DNA of 64,000 nucleotides from Rhea pennata (Eukaryota; Chordata; Aves; Rheiformes; Rheidae): NCBI RefSeq assembly GCF_028389875.1, contig NC_084672.1:9474458-9538457 (forward strand). The letters run 5' to 3'. Position 1 is the first letter of the stretch; every line of letters starts with the position of its first letter. Positions 10,401 to 21,981 of the stretch are shown in pieces. The notes below the pieces were generated by a model that searched no databases, was not told where the DNA came from, and was given only the letters and a program-made list of their open reading frames with translations. The position numbers were made by a program, and so were the translations under genes.

Positions 10401-13400
10401 GTAATTTCAACCTTAACTCACGTAACTAGATTATTTTTAAGCGTTTATTATGAATGTCTTCCATACTTGTCACAAGCCTCAGGGTATGGCAATACTTTGC
10501 CCTGCTGTATTATGCCTGTCTTTATCGTTATCCTAATTGAGTGATTTTGTACCTATATGTTCTTGCTTGGCAGCTGCAATATGGTCAAGTTGTTCCTAAA
10601 AGCACTTTGCTCTTTTGCAAAGGAAGGGGATTAATTTGGGTAAAATCTTTGGGAGAAGATAATGTTAATCATCAGCGGCGATAAAAGGAGGCCAGGTAAT
10701 TAACTTGGTGAAAAGAATGCAAGGAAAATTGTTACAATCTGAAATTCTCTAGTGGCTGTTTTAGAAGGGTTATTTTGAAATTCCATTGTGATGGCTTTTA
10801 TCAGAGAAGTATATGCATATTTAAAAGGCAACAAAATAAATAGATATGAATTTCTCAAGAAGAGAAATCTTGTGTGTGCAGCGTGAGACACAAACTGTAA
10901 TTATGTTTTCTTTATCTGATTGTCATGGTCATTTACGTGGGTCTTAAATCTCCTATCGTAGGAATGCAACACAGTTGTGGTCTCCTTTCCGTTATTTGGA
11001 AAAATTCTGTCCGTCCCTCCTCATAAATGCCACCACTGCTATCTTAGGAAATTGCATAGCCCTCATGGCCATCCTTGTGCTGTGCTCTGATTGCTGCTCA
11101 GCTTAACCTGTGGATGTTGCAGGAGGTCATTTCTATTTTGTGGACAACGGAGCCCAGTAGAGAGGTCCGGGGAGGTCCTTCGTAAATCAGGACCATGTGA
11201 CAAGGTATGCCTTGTCAGGAGGGGGAAGAAGGGCAGAGAACTGAGGAAGGAGAGGCGGAGGCTGGATGAAGACAAGTACAACTGGAGGAACAAAAAATCT
11301 TGAGTTATTAGCAGGTTGTAGAAGGGGCAAGAAGGTTACCTTTTTCCAAAACCATGGCACTTCTGCAGATCTATGTATACAGGATGAAATACGGACTTTG
11401 AAAGTCCCTTCCTCACTCCTGTTGTGGACCACGCCTGACACTGGATTAGTACTGTGGATGGTGTGGTCTCAAGGGGGTGCTGCCTGGTGGCTTCTCTCAA
11501 GATTTGTTCACGCTGAGATTTGTTCTTGGAGCAGAAATCTGGAAGCCTGCATTGGGCTCTTAGCTTTTCCAGATCAGCTAGGCCTTTCTGAATGTCAGAG
11601 CCATCTTCAGAAGAGTTTAATAACCTGTAAACAGTACAAAATCTAAATTTCTACTGCTGCATCAGCTTTGCATTCATGTAATGGTGAATGTGGGGTTGTG
11701 CTTGTAAAATGCTTCCCTCATCCGGTTGTGAGAAGTGGGTGAACAAATGGATTGGGGCCGTCAAAACCTTTGTCCTAGCTGATACTTTTCTTACCACAAC
11801 TTAAGCATTACGGTATAGTGGGTTTGAAAGGAATATCTCTGTCCTTTGTGTTTAACCCCCTCATAGTGCTGTTTCTTCTCTCAAATTCTTTTGAACCTTG
11901 TTGCAGGCAGACAGGCAATATGAAATCCCACAGCCACATAGACTCTCTAAACAGCCAAAAGATGCTTTCTTGATTGAACAAGTCTTTAGTCCTCATCCAT
12001 ACCCTGCATCACTCAAGTCACACATGAAAAGCAACCCGCTCTACACAGACATGAGGTTGACAGAGCTGGCTGAAGTGAAACGCGCCCAGCCATCGTGGAC
12101 CATAGAGGAATACACAAGGAACTCGGGGGATAAAGGCAAAATTGCAGCATTGGATCTACAAGTGAGTCCTGTTTGTTTCATTTGAATGGCTTGATCACGT
12201 GTAGGTGTTGCCAGAATATGCATCTAGGAGAGGATTTTGATAGCTCAGGAAGGAGCTGTGCAGTTTTGAGCCTCTAATCTTGCTGATCCGCATCCATCCT
12301 AGCCAGAGACAAAGAAAACATGGATATTTGATTGCTGAAATGTGATCCTTGACAGAGTTGGTTCTCCCTGTTCATTCTGTAGCAGAGATGTCTGCCAAGC
12401 CATTGCTGTGTTGGTAGCTAAAAAGAGGAGACTGGGGATGAAGAGAAGAATCAGTCCCTGATCACAGAAAGGGTGAGTGGTGCAGAATCTGTACTAAGTG
12501 GTGCAGTTTTTCTGAACTACTCATGAGAATTTAAGTCTTGGGGGGTTTTCCATGTCACTAGCAATGTGATCATGAAATATCTGTAGAAGACTTCTAAGAT
12601 CATTGTTCTTACTAAAATACGTCACTGTTGCAGCTTTAAAGTAGCTGTTGGAAACGATGATCAGTAGATCCACTGGTTGTGTGTTTTGTTAGTGTTAGTT
12701 AGTGTGTTAGTTAGTGTTTCCATTCAGCTTGAAGCGTGCCTTTGAAATGAATCTCTTGATGGTCCCCACTTGTCTGGATTTGGTTCACATTGCAGAGTGG
12801 TCTCCAAGAGAGCAAACCATTTTTTTTGATGAAACTATACCACACATTGTGTTCTCAGAGCAAATGATGCACTTCCAAAAATTAATGGGCCAGACTAGAG
12901 CTAGTCCAGGGTACCTCCCTCCCTGTGAAGGCAAATGGGTAGATACTGGGACCCTACTGTTTCTACAGATCTGTTCCTATCAGGTTACGCAACCCAGTAA
13001 CGTGCACATAACCTCAAAAACAAACAAGCAAACAAGCATGTTCTTCTGCAACAAGCAGAGCAGAAACTTACTGAAAGATGAACCCAAATTTTAGATTTAA
13101 ATTTTCTGAAACTATGGTGCATTAGAAAGCAGGATCCTCATTTATAATGGGCCACCCAGACCCAGAAATGGGATACCTGTGTTGGCATCCCCTAATAAAG
13201 AGTACCTGCCTGGCCCAATAAAGGCAAGGAAGGAAGGAAAATTATCTGAGCACAAGTTTAAAAAGGAAATATGAAGAATGCATTCAAAGGTGTGAAGGCT
13301 GAGCACTTATTGCAGTATTTGATCACAAAACACAAAATGCATGACATAATGAAGTCCATGCTGATACAAAGAGCATTGTGCATCACTTACGTACATATGC

Positions 13401-16400
13401 ATTCGTACAGCAGCATTTATTTAGACAAAAATAGGAATGGTGGAGGGGACTGGTGCCACCCTCAGGCATTTGGGCACCTTCAGTGTGTCTGCATGCCGCA
13501 GAGCAGAAGCAAGAGCTGCGTCAACTAGCTATAGACCTGCAGCAGCTGGGCCACACTGGCCTACAGCTCGAGGGCTTTTTGGCACAGCACTGACATACTT
13601 CTCTGTTAGACACAGTGTAGTGCAGCAAGCAAAGATCGCCAAAGCTTGTCCACCAAGGCAGGTGGCAAGTAAGAGAGTAAGAGATTCGCTGCCAGGCCTC
13701 CCCTCTCAATAGTGTCATGTTGAGGTGCCTAACCATCAACTTAAGCCATAGCGTAGGATTAGGGTACTATATATAAAGAGTCAGCCCAAGCAGAAATGCC
13801 GTGCTGCCGCCTCAGGAACCCATGTTAGCTGTTTTAGGATTAAAATGATGACCCACACAGTACTACAGTGCAATTCTCATGCATGTTCATGCAGGAATCT
13901 GGGCACAGGAAATTTGCCTCATGGCTCAGCTCATGCTAGTCTCTCTCACCAGACCAGCTCCTGTTTCTTGCTGTGGCTAAAGTGCACTCAGGAAAAAAAA
14001 AAAAGGTGGGGAGTAGTGCAAAGAACAGGCTGCATCTTGCTTTGGCAGCCGACTACTCCTTGGGACATAAATGCATGAGAGAGCTGGCTAAATTCCTCTC
14101 CCTGGCACGGCAGACTGTAGGCTACAGTAGGAATAGGCTGCAAGGGGTTCCTCTGCAGCAGGCAGCCACTAAAGCGTTGCTTACCTGCTGTGCGGAGGCA
14201 ACAAGGGCAGTGATATTTGGAAGCAAAATTCCCCTGGGAGAAGTGTGCTCCATCTGGTCCTCATAGGGCCATTTTGTTCCATGTAAGCAGCTCTGTGCGA
14301 CTGTGAGCAAACCAGAGAAATCGGCTTTATTGCTATCATTTATCTTTAGGATAAAGGTGATAAAACTTTACCGATTTGATTCTCTCCCTCCAAAAGGACT
14401 GTCAGAAATGCATCTCTTCTGCAAAGCCCATGTCTAGACTTCATAAAAGAGCTTACTGACAAACTTGAAAAATAGACACAGGTTGACGTGTGAGTTTTTT
14501 TCCTAGTGATTAAGTTTGTTAGAACTGAAAGTAAATGCCTCATGCTTTAATGAACATTCCTATGTCTGGCAATGAAATGAGGAGGAAGCTGATTAACAGT
14601 AATGGACCTTTTTAATAATGCATCTTCCTTCTGAAGTAGTTAAAAGGTCCATATCAAACCAGCGAGTCCAGATTATAATTTCCTTGAAGTACAGCATGGC
14701 TATCTTTGTATTATGATTATTATTTTATCTGTTTATTTAAAATTTCCCTTGGAGCCTGGCAAGTTTGTTGGTCGTCTTCCTTTTGAAAAAAAAGGTTACA
14801 AAGCTACAGCGAGGCCAGAGTTTGTCCCAGATCTATCTATGAGATTTCTTCCCATTGCTCTTTGGTGATGGGCCCCTACGACGAGACGTACAAGCAGGCT
14901 GTTTTCTGGTGCCTTTAGAGAAGAGCGAGGATGTTTTTCACAGTTTACTATTCAGAAGGCTGGAGCAGGTCGTTCGCAGGCTGAATGGTGCAGTCTCGGG
15001 CTCAGCTGATGGTCTGTGTTTTAACATGCTGACACTGTTGGAGAGATCTCCATTAAACGCTCATAAAACTGTTGCTTAATTTTAATTGTTTGTTTTTGGG
15101 GTAGCTCTAAAATCGCTTCTTGTAGTAGTTCCATACATACAGCAAATGCTGCTTTCAGGCAAAGCAAGTTCCCAGGCAGGAGCTTGTAGCCACAAAATCT
15201 GAATTAGCCAATTAAAGGCTTACTCAAATCCCTCTTAAGTCATGGGAGTTTCTTTGTGCGGAGTCCAAGGAGCTTTGGATCGGGCCCATGAGGAAAGATG
15301 TGTGTTAGACAATTCTCACTGGAGCATTTTTGTGTGGAATCTTTTTCATTTTTGAAAGAAATGGCCTTTTGGAGCCTCAGACACAGGAGACACCTTCAAG
15401 AAAAAGCTGTCATTTTTCAAAATGTTCTCTTTCCCCCCCTGTTCACATTTCTATTTTCTTTCTGCTGATAAGTGCAATGTAATGTCTAGGGCTTGTTTTT
15501 TCCACATTTTTTCCTCCATTTTCGCTTGCAGAAAGGATGAAGGGAAAAAACAAACAAGGAAATGCAAAACCTGGAAAGTTCAAAAATTCTAAAGAAGCAA
15601 AAAAAAAAAAAAAACTTTTAAAAAAATAGAAGCAAAATGTTCAGATAGAGATGCTGATGTGCTGATGGAGCTCCCCACACTGCCTTTCATTTTATGAGCA
15701 GCTCAAATTTCCTTCACGTTTTTTTGGTAGCTTGTGAAACGAGAGGGCAAAGTCTCTCGTTTCTCAAACTTACTCTAAGAGAGCCGCAGAGGGACCCAGC
15801 GCGCAGGGCGCTGCCGCCCGCGGGAGCCCGGACCGCGCCCGGCGTTAGAGGGTCCCGTCCGCGGGGACGGCCCCAGGGTGCCGGGTGCGGAAGCCGCTCG
15901 ACGCCGCGCGCCCCCTTCGTGCTGCCTCCTGCCCCCCAGCCCGGCGCTGTGCGGGGAGGCAGCGGGCGAAGCCCCGGGTGGTGCTGCCGGGGCGGGGGGG
16001 GGGGCACCCCAACAGTTTATACAGGGAGCTCAGCCGTCGACAGGAGGGAAGGTGTGGCGAAAGTAAGAGTAAAAAATTGCAGGAAAGGCAGGAAAAATGT
16101 GCCCTGCCTTTGCAAGCAAGCTATGGGCGCAAAATTAGGGTTATCTTTGTAAAACAGAATTCCTGCGGAGTGTATGTTAAGAACCATTCCCATCAGTTGG
16201 GCTTTACCAATTTAAAAAGCGGTAACAGACCAGTAGTTGCTGACATCCCTGCTGTCTTGCAGGTTAAAGAGATTTCATTTGAAGGCCACCCAAGATGACA
16301 AAAGTTTCCAGGAGACCAGAACGACATGAGGGATTTTGCAGCAGAATTATACTGTTGCAGGAGTTTATTTTTTTGCAGTATTCTGTTGCCGCTTTCAGCA

Positions 16401-16780
16401 GCCTTATGGAATTGGATGAGGAGAAATTGAGTTGAAGGAATGCGAGAAGCAGCAATAACCTACTTGATTCTAACAGCAGCCCCAAATGCAGTTGGGAGAC
16501 CGTCAGGCACATCTGCTTTATTTATTTATTTGATTAATGACAGATCCCAGACAATTAACAACTGTTTCCTTTTAATTTTTAGACTCAAGAATCTTTAAAC
16601 CCAAACAACTTAGAATACTGGATGGAAGATATTTATACTCCTGGCTATGATTCCTTGTTAAAACGGAAAGAAGCCGAGTTCAGAAGAGCAAAGGTCTGCA
16701 AGATAGCTGCCCTGATAGCAGCGGCAGCTTGTACGGTTATTCTGGTCATTGTAGTTCCCATTTGTACTATGAAATCCTGA
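8103..16780 (+). CDS. MINAR1: MINAR1, complete spliced coding region (join 8103-10400, 11907-12161, 16583-16780)
   Basis: Recognised as major intrinsically disordered NOTCH2-binding receptor 1 (KIAA1024/UBTOR) from its start METNQESSLFLVKILEEL and its C-terminal block. The joined product is 916 aa, which is the mammalian length as I recall it, and all three exons join in phase 0. Layout: a conserved N-terminal helical block (about 1-105); a long polar, low-complexity middle; an LC8-type motif SVGTQTE (473-479); an acidic patch (509-531); a probable coiled coil (about 590-632); a conserved C-terminal block (about 767-890); and a membrane helix (about 892-911) with a five-residue tail. Published work on the family reports NOTCH2 binding with anti-angiogenic effect, and dampening of mTOR signalling through DEPTOR with effects on neurite growth. 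The anchor suggests a tail-anchored or type II/III membrane protein with most of the chain on one side. No frameshift or premature stop was seen. Confidence 0.96.
10401..11906 (+). other. MINAR1: MINAR1 intron 2
   Basis: Donor GTAATT at 10401 and acceptor TTGCAG ending at 11906. The reading frame from exon 2 continues to a stop at 10544. An AATAAA at 10835-10840 lies inside the intron and could support an intronic poly(A) isoform. No other gene or repeat family was recognised. Confidence 0.85.
11907..12161 (+). CDS. MINAR1: MINAR1 coding exon 3, residues 767-851
   Basis: The exon is 255 nt (85 codons), bounded by acceptor TTGCAG|GCAGAC and a near-perfect donor CAA|GTGAGT. It encodes a conserved block beginning ADRQYEIPQPHRL and including VFSPHPYPASLK and KSNPLYTDMRLTELAEVKR. 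I recognise this as the conserved C-terminal region shared with MINAR2. An alternative AG four bases downstream (11909-11910) would break the frame, so 11907 is favoured. Confidence 0.96.
12162..16582 (+). other. MINAR1: MINAR1 intron 3
   Basis: From donor GTGAGT at 12162 to acceptor TTTTTAG ending at 16582. It holds a short GTTA-type repeat at about 12688-12717, an imperfect hairpin at 14603-14653, an A-rich tract at about 15598-15627 and a 230-bp CpG-rich islet at 15780-16010, about 570 bases before the last exon. No other exon was recognised. Confidence 0.85.
15780..16010. promoter_or_regulatory. Intragenic CpG islet in intron 3
   Basis: A sharply bounded GC-rich, CpG-dense block with an 11-G run near its end (about 15994-16004), inside AT-rich intron. 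Such intragenic islets can be alternative promoters, which here would sit just upstream of the exon encoding the membrane anchor. No TATA box or consensus donor was identified, so the role is inferred from composition only. Confidence 0.5.
16583..16780 (+). CDS. MINAR1: MINAR1 terminal coding exon, residues 852-916
   Basis: Acceptor TTTAATTTTTAG|ACTCAA is followed by 65 codons and TGA at 16778-16780. The conserved sequence begins TQESLNPNNLEYWMEDIY. A basic stretch (KRKEAEFRRAKVCK, about 878-891) precedes a membrane helix of about 20 residues (IAALIAAAAC to TVILVIVVPI, 892-911) and the tail CTMKS. An internal ATG (residue 865) could start a 52-residue anchored peptide if an alternative transcript entered here. 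Confidence 0.97.
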   Translation, partial: TQESLNPNNLEYWMEDIYTPGYDSLLKRKEAEFRRAKVCKIAALIAAAACTVILVIVVPICTMKS

Positions 16781-18370
16781 CTCCGCGGACAGAGCTGTGA
16801 CTCCTACCTGTGTGTATTTCAGATAGCTCATGCTGTGTTTCAAACATCTGACGGCAAAATCGTGATGGATTTGCTATGGAAGAATGTCCTGAGGATGTCC
16901 TGATGGAGAATATCGTAATCGTAGGAAAAAAAAACAACACGAAAAACGCTTTTCGAAAAGTATTATTTTAAATAACAAACCATGTGGCAGAGTTATGGGA
17001 ACGTGGTTCAATTTTTATGCATTTTTAAAAGTGCAATATTTTTTTCTCCTAAAGAAACTATCTAACGTTTTACAGAATCTGAAACTGATGGGAATCCAGG
17101 CACAAGAGGAAGGTTGTCTGAGCTAGGTTGCGTTTAACGGAGGTGCGAGTACATGGAGGTAGCACTGTATGGAAGGGAATGCTCTATACGCGTTACATCA
17201 GGGAGCTAAGAAAGTCTGAAAACTCTCTACGATTTAGGAAACTCTGAATGTATTGTCTTTGTTTTACAGTATTTATGTATTTCGTTATCATTTGCCTGAA
17301 AGCAGACTGTGTAGCCACGAACAGAGTTCGTTCCTATGTTCAGATTAAAAAGGGCTCTTTATATTTGGTCTTGCCCTAAGACCCGCTTTATCATCACTGA
17401 GTACTTAGATGAGTGCAATGTGCTGCAGACCAAAAAGATTATGTTTTAAAGCAATCAAAAGAGGTTTCAGTTGCTTCTGTTGAATAACATTTGCATAGAG
17501 CTGGCAAATATGCCTTGCCAAAAGGGTATTCTTTACCTCCGCAGACAGCGAAATTATCTCGGTTTCGCTCCTGTCAGCAAGCAGAGCTGGCAAACCCAAG
17601 CAACGCTCTGTTATAGTTCTTGCAAATGTAATCTGAGCAGTTATAATTTTGTCACAAAGTCTTTGTGCCTTTTTTTAGACTGTCGATTAAATAGAACTGT
17701 TTAATTTTGCTATTTTAAACCCCGAACGTAAATCACAGCATAATGGGTACTAATGGAGGTTCTTTCCCTGCAAGCCTCCTGTCCAGCTCAGAGTGCCGCT
17801 CAAATAGCGGGGACTGGTGGTTACCGGGCACTTATATTAAGGGCACAGTTTTTCGGCTCTAGGGGAAGCTTGCTATTAATGCAATGCGTTCTGCAGAGGA
17901 GTCCTTTTGCTTCCCTATTGTTAGTGTACTGAAGAATGACGGTTGCCTCTTCTGGACAGCAAGCAGTCTGTATTCCCTGAGAAACATCCACTTAGTGCTT
18001 TATCCCAAATGCAAATAGCAGGTTGAAAGGAATTCTCAAGTTAATGACAGAAATTGCCTCCCATGCTTGCTAAAAGCAAATACCCAGACAGTATTTCTTT
18101 TATGCAAATCAGAGATCTAAAAAAAAAAAAAAAAAGAGGGGGGGTGTTAAAAAAACCATCTTTTCAGGAAATAATGTGATCTTGCTGGTCCTCTAAGGAG
18201 AAGGAGACTCTTTTAGTGAATGCTCTTTACGTAGGATAATTTGATTTCTTTGGAAACAGCCCCCCTGTGTGATCACACAGCAGCTATGAAAGCCTCTTAT
18301 TCCCACTCTCTGGCTCTCCAGCTGCTGGGGCTTTCTGGGATGTGCCACACTCGCTGTTTGTTTCTGGCTG

Positions 18371-18419
18371 CTTTTCTTTTCCTTTCTTTTCTTCTTCTTC
18401 TTCTTTTTTTTTTTTTTTC
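18371..18419. repeat. Pyrimidine/poly(T) tract
   Basis: A CTT-type repeat running into a long T run. Simple sequence within the presumed 3' UTR. Confidence 0.85.
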
Positions 18420-19427
18420 AGAAGTGAAAAAGGTTGTGTGGGAGGCGAAGGCTTTGTTGTGACTTTAGATTTGTGTCAGCTCTTTCTTGCAGCTGGAGCA
18501 TGGTTTATGCACAGCTCCTGTTTTATTTAGGAGTGGGTGATCCCTGACCCCATTGGTCTACCAGGAAAACAGCTGTAAGTGCAGGGCTGGGTGTCGCGTT
18601 AGCAAATACAGGACAGGGATAAGCCCCGAGGCCCAAGCCTGCGCTAGCCTGGCCTGAATGCTGACCCAAATTCTGCGGCTTGGGCCCCTTCCTAGCACCA
18701 TGATTTCTCTTTCCTTCCAGATGCTGCAGGATGGAGTCACAGCGGGGGGAGTCATTCACATTGTCTATTTTAGGCTGCCTTTAAGCCCTCAATTATAGAA
18801 TGATTCACAGCACCTGAGTTTAGAAGCTCAGGTTCTGTATGGAGTAAATATAGACAGGTAGAGAGAGCTCTGGAGACGTTTCAGAGCAACTTGTAAGGTG
18901 TCTAATATTAGACATGTGAACACGCTCCAGAGGTATTGCTCTGCAGTTTACCTTACGGGCAATTTAGGTTGACGCTATAGATATTAAAAAAATAAAAACA
19001 GGCAAAAAAAATCCCCCAAAAGCCTCTTCCTGGTTCCAGGTAGTGTCAGAAAGCCCTTTCTTGTCTCCCCAAGCCCTAGATGCCGTCAGAAAGAGCAGTG
19101 TTGAGGACTGCACCATACCCATCCTCCTTGCACCATGGTGGCGCGTCCATCGTGGGTTGGGATAGGGTGCTGCGTGGGCACCCTGGACCCGCCTTGGCCA
19201 GCAAGAGACTCCCCAAACGCGCCTGCTGAAATCGGCAGTGCCTCTCCCGTTCCAGCTTAGTCATTTGCTTCTGGAACGTATCTGAGTATCTAGTTGGATA
19301 GAAGAGGAGATGCAGACATGTTACTGACTGCAGGGGCACACTGAGGCTGTTCTTGCACTGATACGCTCAAGGAGGTTTCAGGACCCCCTTTTTCCATCTA
19401 CGCAGGGATTGCCAGGAGCTCTGCAAC

Positions 19428-19810
19428 GTGCTTAGTGCCGGCACCGGGGGAATCTCTGCCTTAGAGACGCCTGTAGTCCTGGGAGCGGTTTGGGAGGCTC
19501 TGGAGTCGCAGGTGACGGGCTGGCCCAGCGCAAGCACTCGGCATCCCCGAGCGTCCGCGCCATCCCCGCTTCGACGGGGTGCTTACGCCCATCCTCGCCA
19601 CGCGCACGCGGCCAGCGACGCTGGCCACCCTCGGGGCCGTGGGTCTCCTGCGCCGTCCGGCTTGGGGAGCCCCGCTCGGGGGGTCACGGGGGTCGTGGGA
19701 AAAGGCAGCGCCCGGTTCCCACGCTCGGCGGGCCGGGTCGCAGCCCGCACTCGCGGGCAGCGTGGCGGCAGCAATAGCTCCCGGCAGGGGCTCTACGCGG
19801 AGTAGAGGCG
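19428..19810. other. GC/CpG-rich islet inside the presumed 3' UTR
   Basis: A compact GC-rich block with many CpGs between AT-rich flanks. Open frames exist on both strands but have Arg/Ala/Gly/Pro-biased composition with no family resemblance, as expected of GC-rich DNA. It may be a regulatory islet or a promoter for a downstream or antisense transcript. Confidence 0.45.
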
Positions 19811-20319
19811 CTAGGTGAAATCCTGGCACTATTAAGCTGCAAGAATATCTGCTCAACCTTGTGAACTGGTTATCAACTAGCATATACTGTATACTATACG
19901 ATAGACTTTTGTATAAAAAAATAAGCAAAGTAAAGCTATAGGTACATTGTAATCCTTGGTGTGATTGAAAAAGTGTCCTAGACTGTATTACTTAATTAAA
20001 ATAATGCTGAGCATATGGAACAGTTTTTCATATTTATGCCTTATAAACTTGATATATTACATGATAAAATGAAACTGTAAGAATAATATATATAAAAAAA
20101 ACCTACGTTTTGGGGCAAATCCCATTTGCTCTTCCTAAAACAAAAGAGTGCTGCTAAAATCAGCACAATAAATCATGTGCATAAAAGAGCAGGATCTGTC
20201 CCTAAATGACTTTTTAGGATTTTTTTTTAATGGGGCTTTGGTTAATGTACTATGTAATAATTTTATTTTATAAAGTTACTGTACAATGTTGCCTTTTGGT
20301 TGATTTAAATATAATACCA

Positions 20320-20325
20320 AATAAA
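20320..20325 (+). promoter_or_regulatory. MINAR1: Candidate MINAR1 poly(A) signal
   Basis: Canonical AATAAA in an AT-rich 3' UTR-like block, with an A-rich candidate cleavage region about 10-20 bases on. Another AATAAA lies at 20167-20172. Which is used cannot be told from sequence. Confidence 0.5.
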
Positions 20326-21199
20326 CTTAAAAATTACAGCGTCCTAAGTTTTAATGAAACAGTTATAGTAATTTATTACTCTACTGCTTTTCCTCTTTTT
20401 TCCAGGGACATCAACATAGTCAGAGCATGCAAGTGTCTCAGTGTTAGATATCTAAGCATCCTATCTAACTCTTGGCAGGATTGCTAATGGATTTCTCACT
20501 TGTGAAATGATAAGATAGCAGAAGATAATGAAAAATGAGTGTGTTTTTCTTTATTATTCTTTTATTAAAGCTCCTTTGCATTGTATTGCCTGGGCTTCTG
20601 GGAGATTAGCTCTTGACACTAATTGCAATATTTCATCTTACAGGTTATTTCATGACTGAGTAATGCCATATCAACTGTTTTAACAGGGTCATGATTAATA
20701 ATTTGGTATCTGTTTCCCTTATGTGTTTATGCAACCATTTTCCCTTTTAAGTCAGTCCTGGAGATGACTATTAATAGCCACTTACCTGTCAGCAGGCAAT
20801 CAATTTGCTTAGGATCTCTGTACAGGTTTAATTCACTGCTTCTGAGTTGTTAATTACGAAACCAGGTCATCTGCTATTTCCAGGTGTTGAGACCGAGGCA
20901 GAGCTGAGCCAACCAACGAAAATACCGAGCATCCGAGGCGGCAAAGAGGAGCTGCAGGGAAGACAACAGATAACGAGCAATGAAATTAAAATGTAGTAAC
21001 ATAGGGTCTTGATCTACTTATCTCTACTGCGTAAGCACCTTTTGAAGTCTTACTGTTAAATGAGAGCTTGGTAACAGCAGCATTGCCAGAAAAACACTTG
21101 AAATTAAAGGGCTAAAAGCATTGCTTTGATGACCCTAAGGAGGATGGGGGCTGCTGCAAGCTAGACACCTGGTTTACCGCTGAGGCAAAGTACCTCGCG

Positions 21200-21720
21200 T
21201 GGGTAAAGGTAAATCCCACCGAGACGCCAAGACCGGATTCATGCGAAAGCACCCGAAGGGCTCCGGCACCGCGTTGCTCCGCCGCGCGCTGGATGCACGA
21301 GACGCGCGGCCCTCGCTCGCGCCGCTGCTGCACGGGAGACGGGGCCGCTGCCGGCCGGGGCGGCCGGGTGCCGGTGGCAGCGACGTGCCCAGGACCGGCG
21401 CGCAGCCCCGTGCTCTCCGTGCGTCTTTGAAGGCGTTGCTCCCAGCAATCGATTGTGCGGCTTGAACAAAACTCTTTATTTCAGATACGGCTTCGCTGGA
21501 CGTCCCTGCCCGACGTGCCCCAGAGTCGCGCGCAGAGCGGGGGATCTCGGGGCCGTGTTCTGCCCTCAGAGGGGCTCCCGCGCCTCCGTCCCACTGAACC
21601 CGCGCGCCGGGGACGCGGACGCAGCCCGCAGCCCGCCCGCTTGCCGTGGCACGGTCCTGTTGAAAGGCAAGGTCGGTTTGATCGGTGCGCGCCTCAGGAA
21701 GAGGCGCGGGCCTGCGGGAG
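21200..21720. promoter_or_regulatory. CpG-rich islet with downstream TATA-like element
   Basis: About 500 bases of GC-rich, CpG-dense DNA end abruptly at a TATTTATAAA element (21721-21730). It lies just upstream of a segment with strong splice sites (21780-21981), so it may be the promoter of a non-coding transcript. No protein family was recognised in any frame. Confidence 0.4.
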
Positions 21721-21779
21721 TATTTATAAAGAGGGGATGTTTGCTTTCATCTGATTTTTTTTCTTTGCTATCTCTTCAG

Positions 21780-21981
21780 GAAAGAGCGCTAAACCTCGTG
21801 AAGTCCTACTCTGCTGTTAATAACTCCAGCAAGCTTGGTCACTTCGAGTGACTTCTGAGAACAGCAGACCATGCGGTCTCTCATGGGCCGCTGCGTAAAC
21901 CTCCACAGTCCACATAGAAACGAGCAAAAAACCTCCAAGAAAGGAAGAAATGAGCAGTCAGCATCCCAGATTCTCCCATAG
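21780..21981 (+). ncRNA. Candidate exon of an unannotated non-coding transcript
   Basis: A long pyrimidine tract and TCTTCAG acceptor precede the segment, and a perfect ATAG|GTAAGT donor follows it, giving a 202-nt internal exon candidate. None of the three + frames is open throughout; the longest runs 24 codons to a TGA ending at 21851. A coding role is therefore unlikely and a lncRNA exon is the best reading. Chance splice sites remain possible. Confidence 0.3.

Larger units (their letters stand above)
16781..20340 (+). other. MINAR1: MINAR1 3' UTR (end inferred)
   Basis: No further open frame follows the stop. The first plausible terminal AATAAA cluster is at 20167 and 20320, which gives a 3' UTR of about 3.5 kb. 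That suits the long mRNA I recall for this gene, and the AT-rich 19.85-20.34 kb block looks like a typical distal 3' UTR. ATTTA-type elements occur near 17270. The region also contains pyrimidine and A tracts and, oddly, a GC-rich islet at 19430-19810. The end is inferred from motifs only. Confidence 0.5.

Noticed and set aside
10401..10544. Read-through end of the large exon as the normal C-terminus (813 aa)
   Set aside because: The downstream exons encode the conserved C-terminal block and anchor in perfect phase and restore 916 residues, so the spliced form is the main product.
19461..19928. 155-codon minus-strand frame
   Set aside because: GC-rich islet artefact without domain or splice context.
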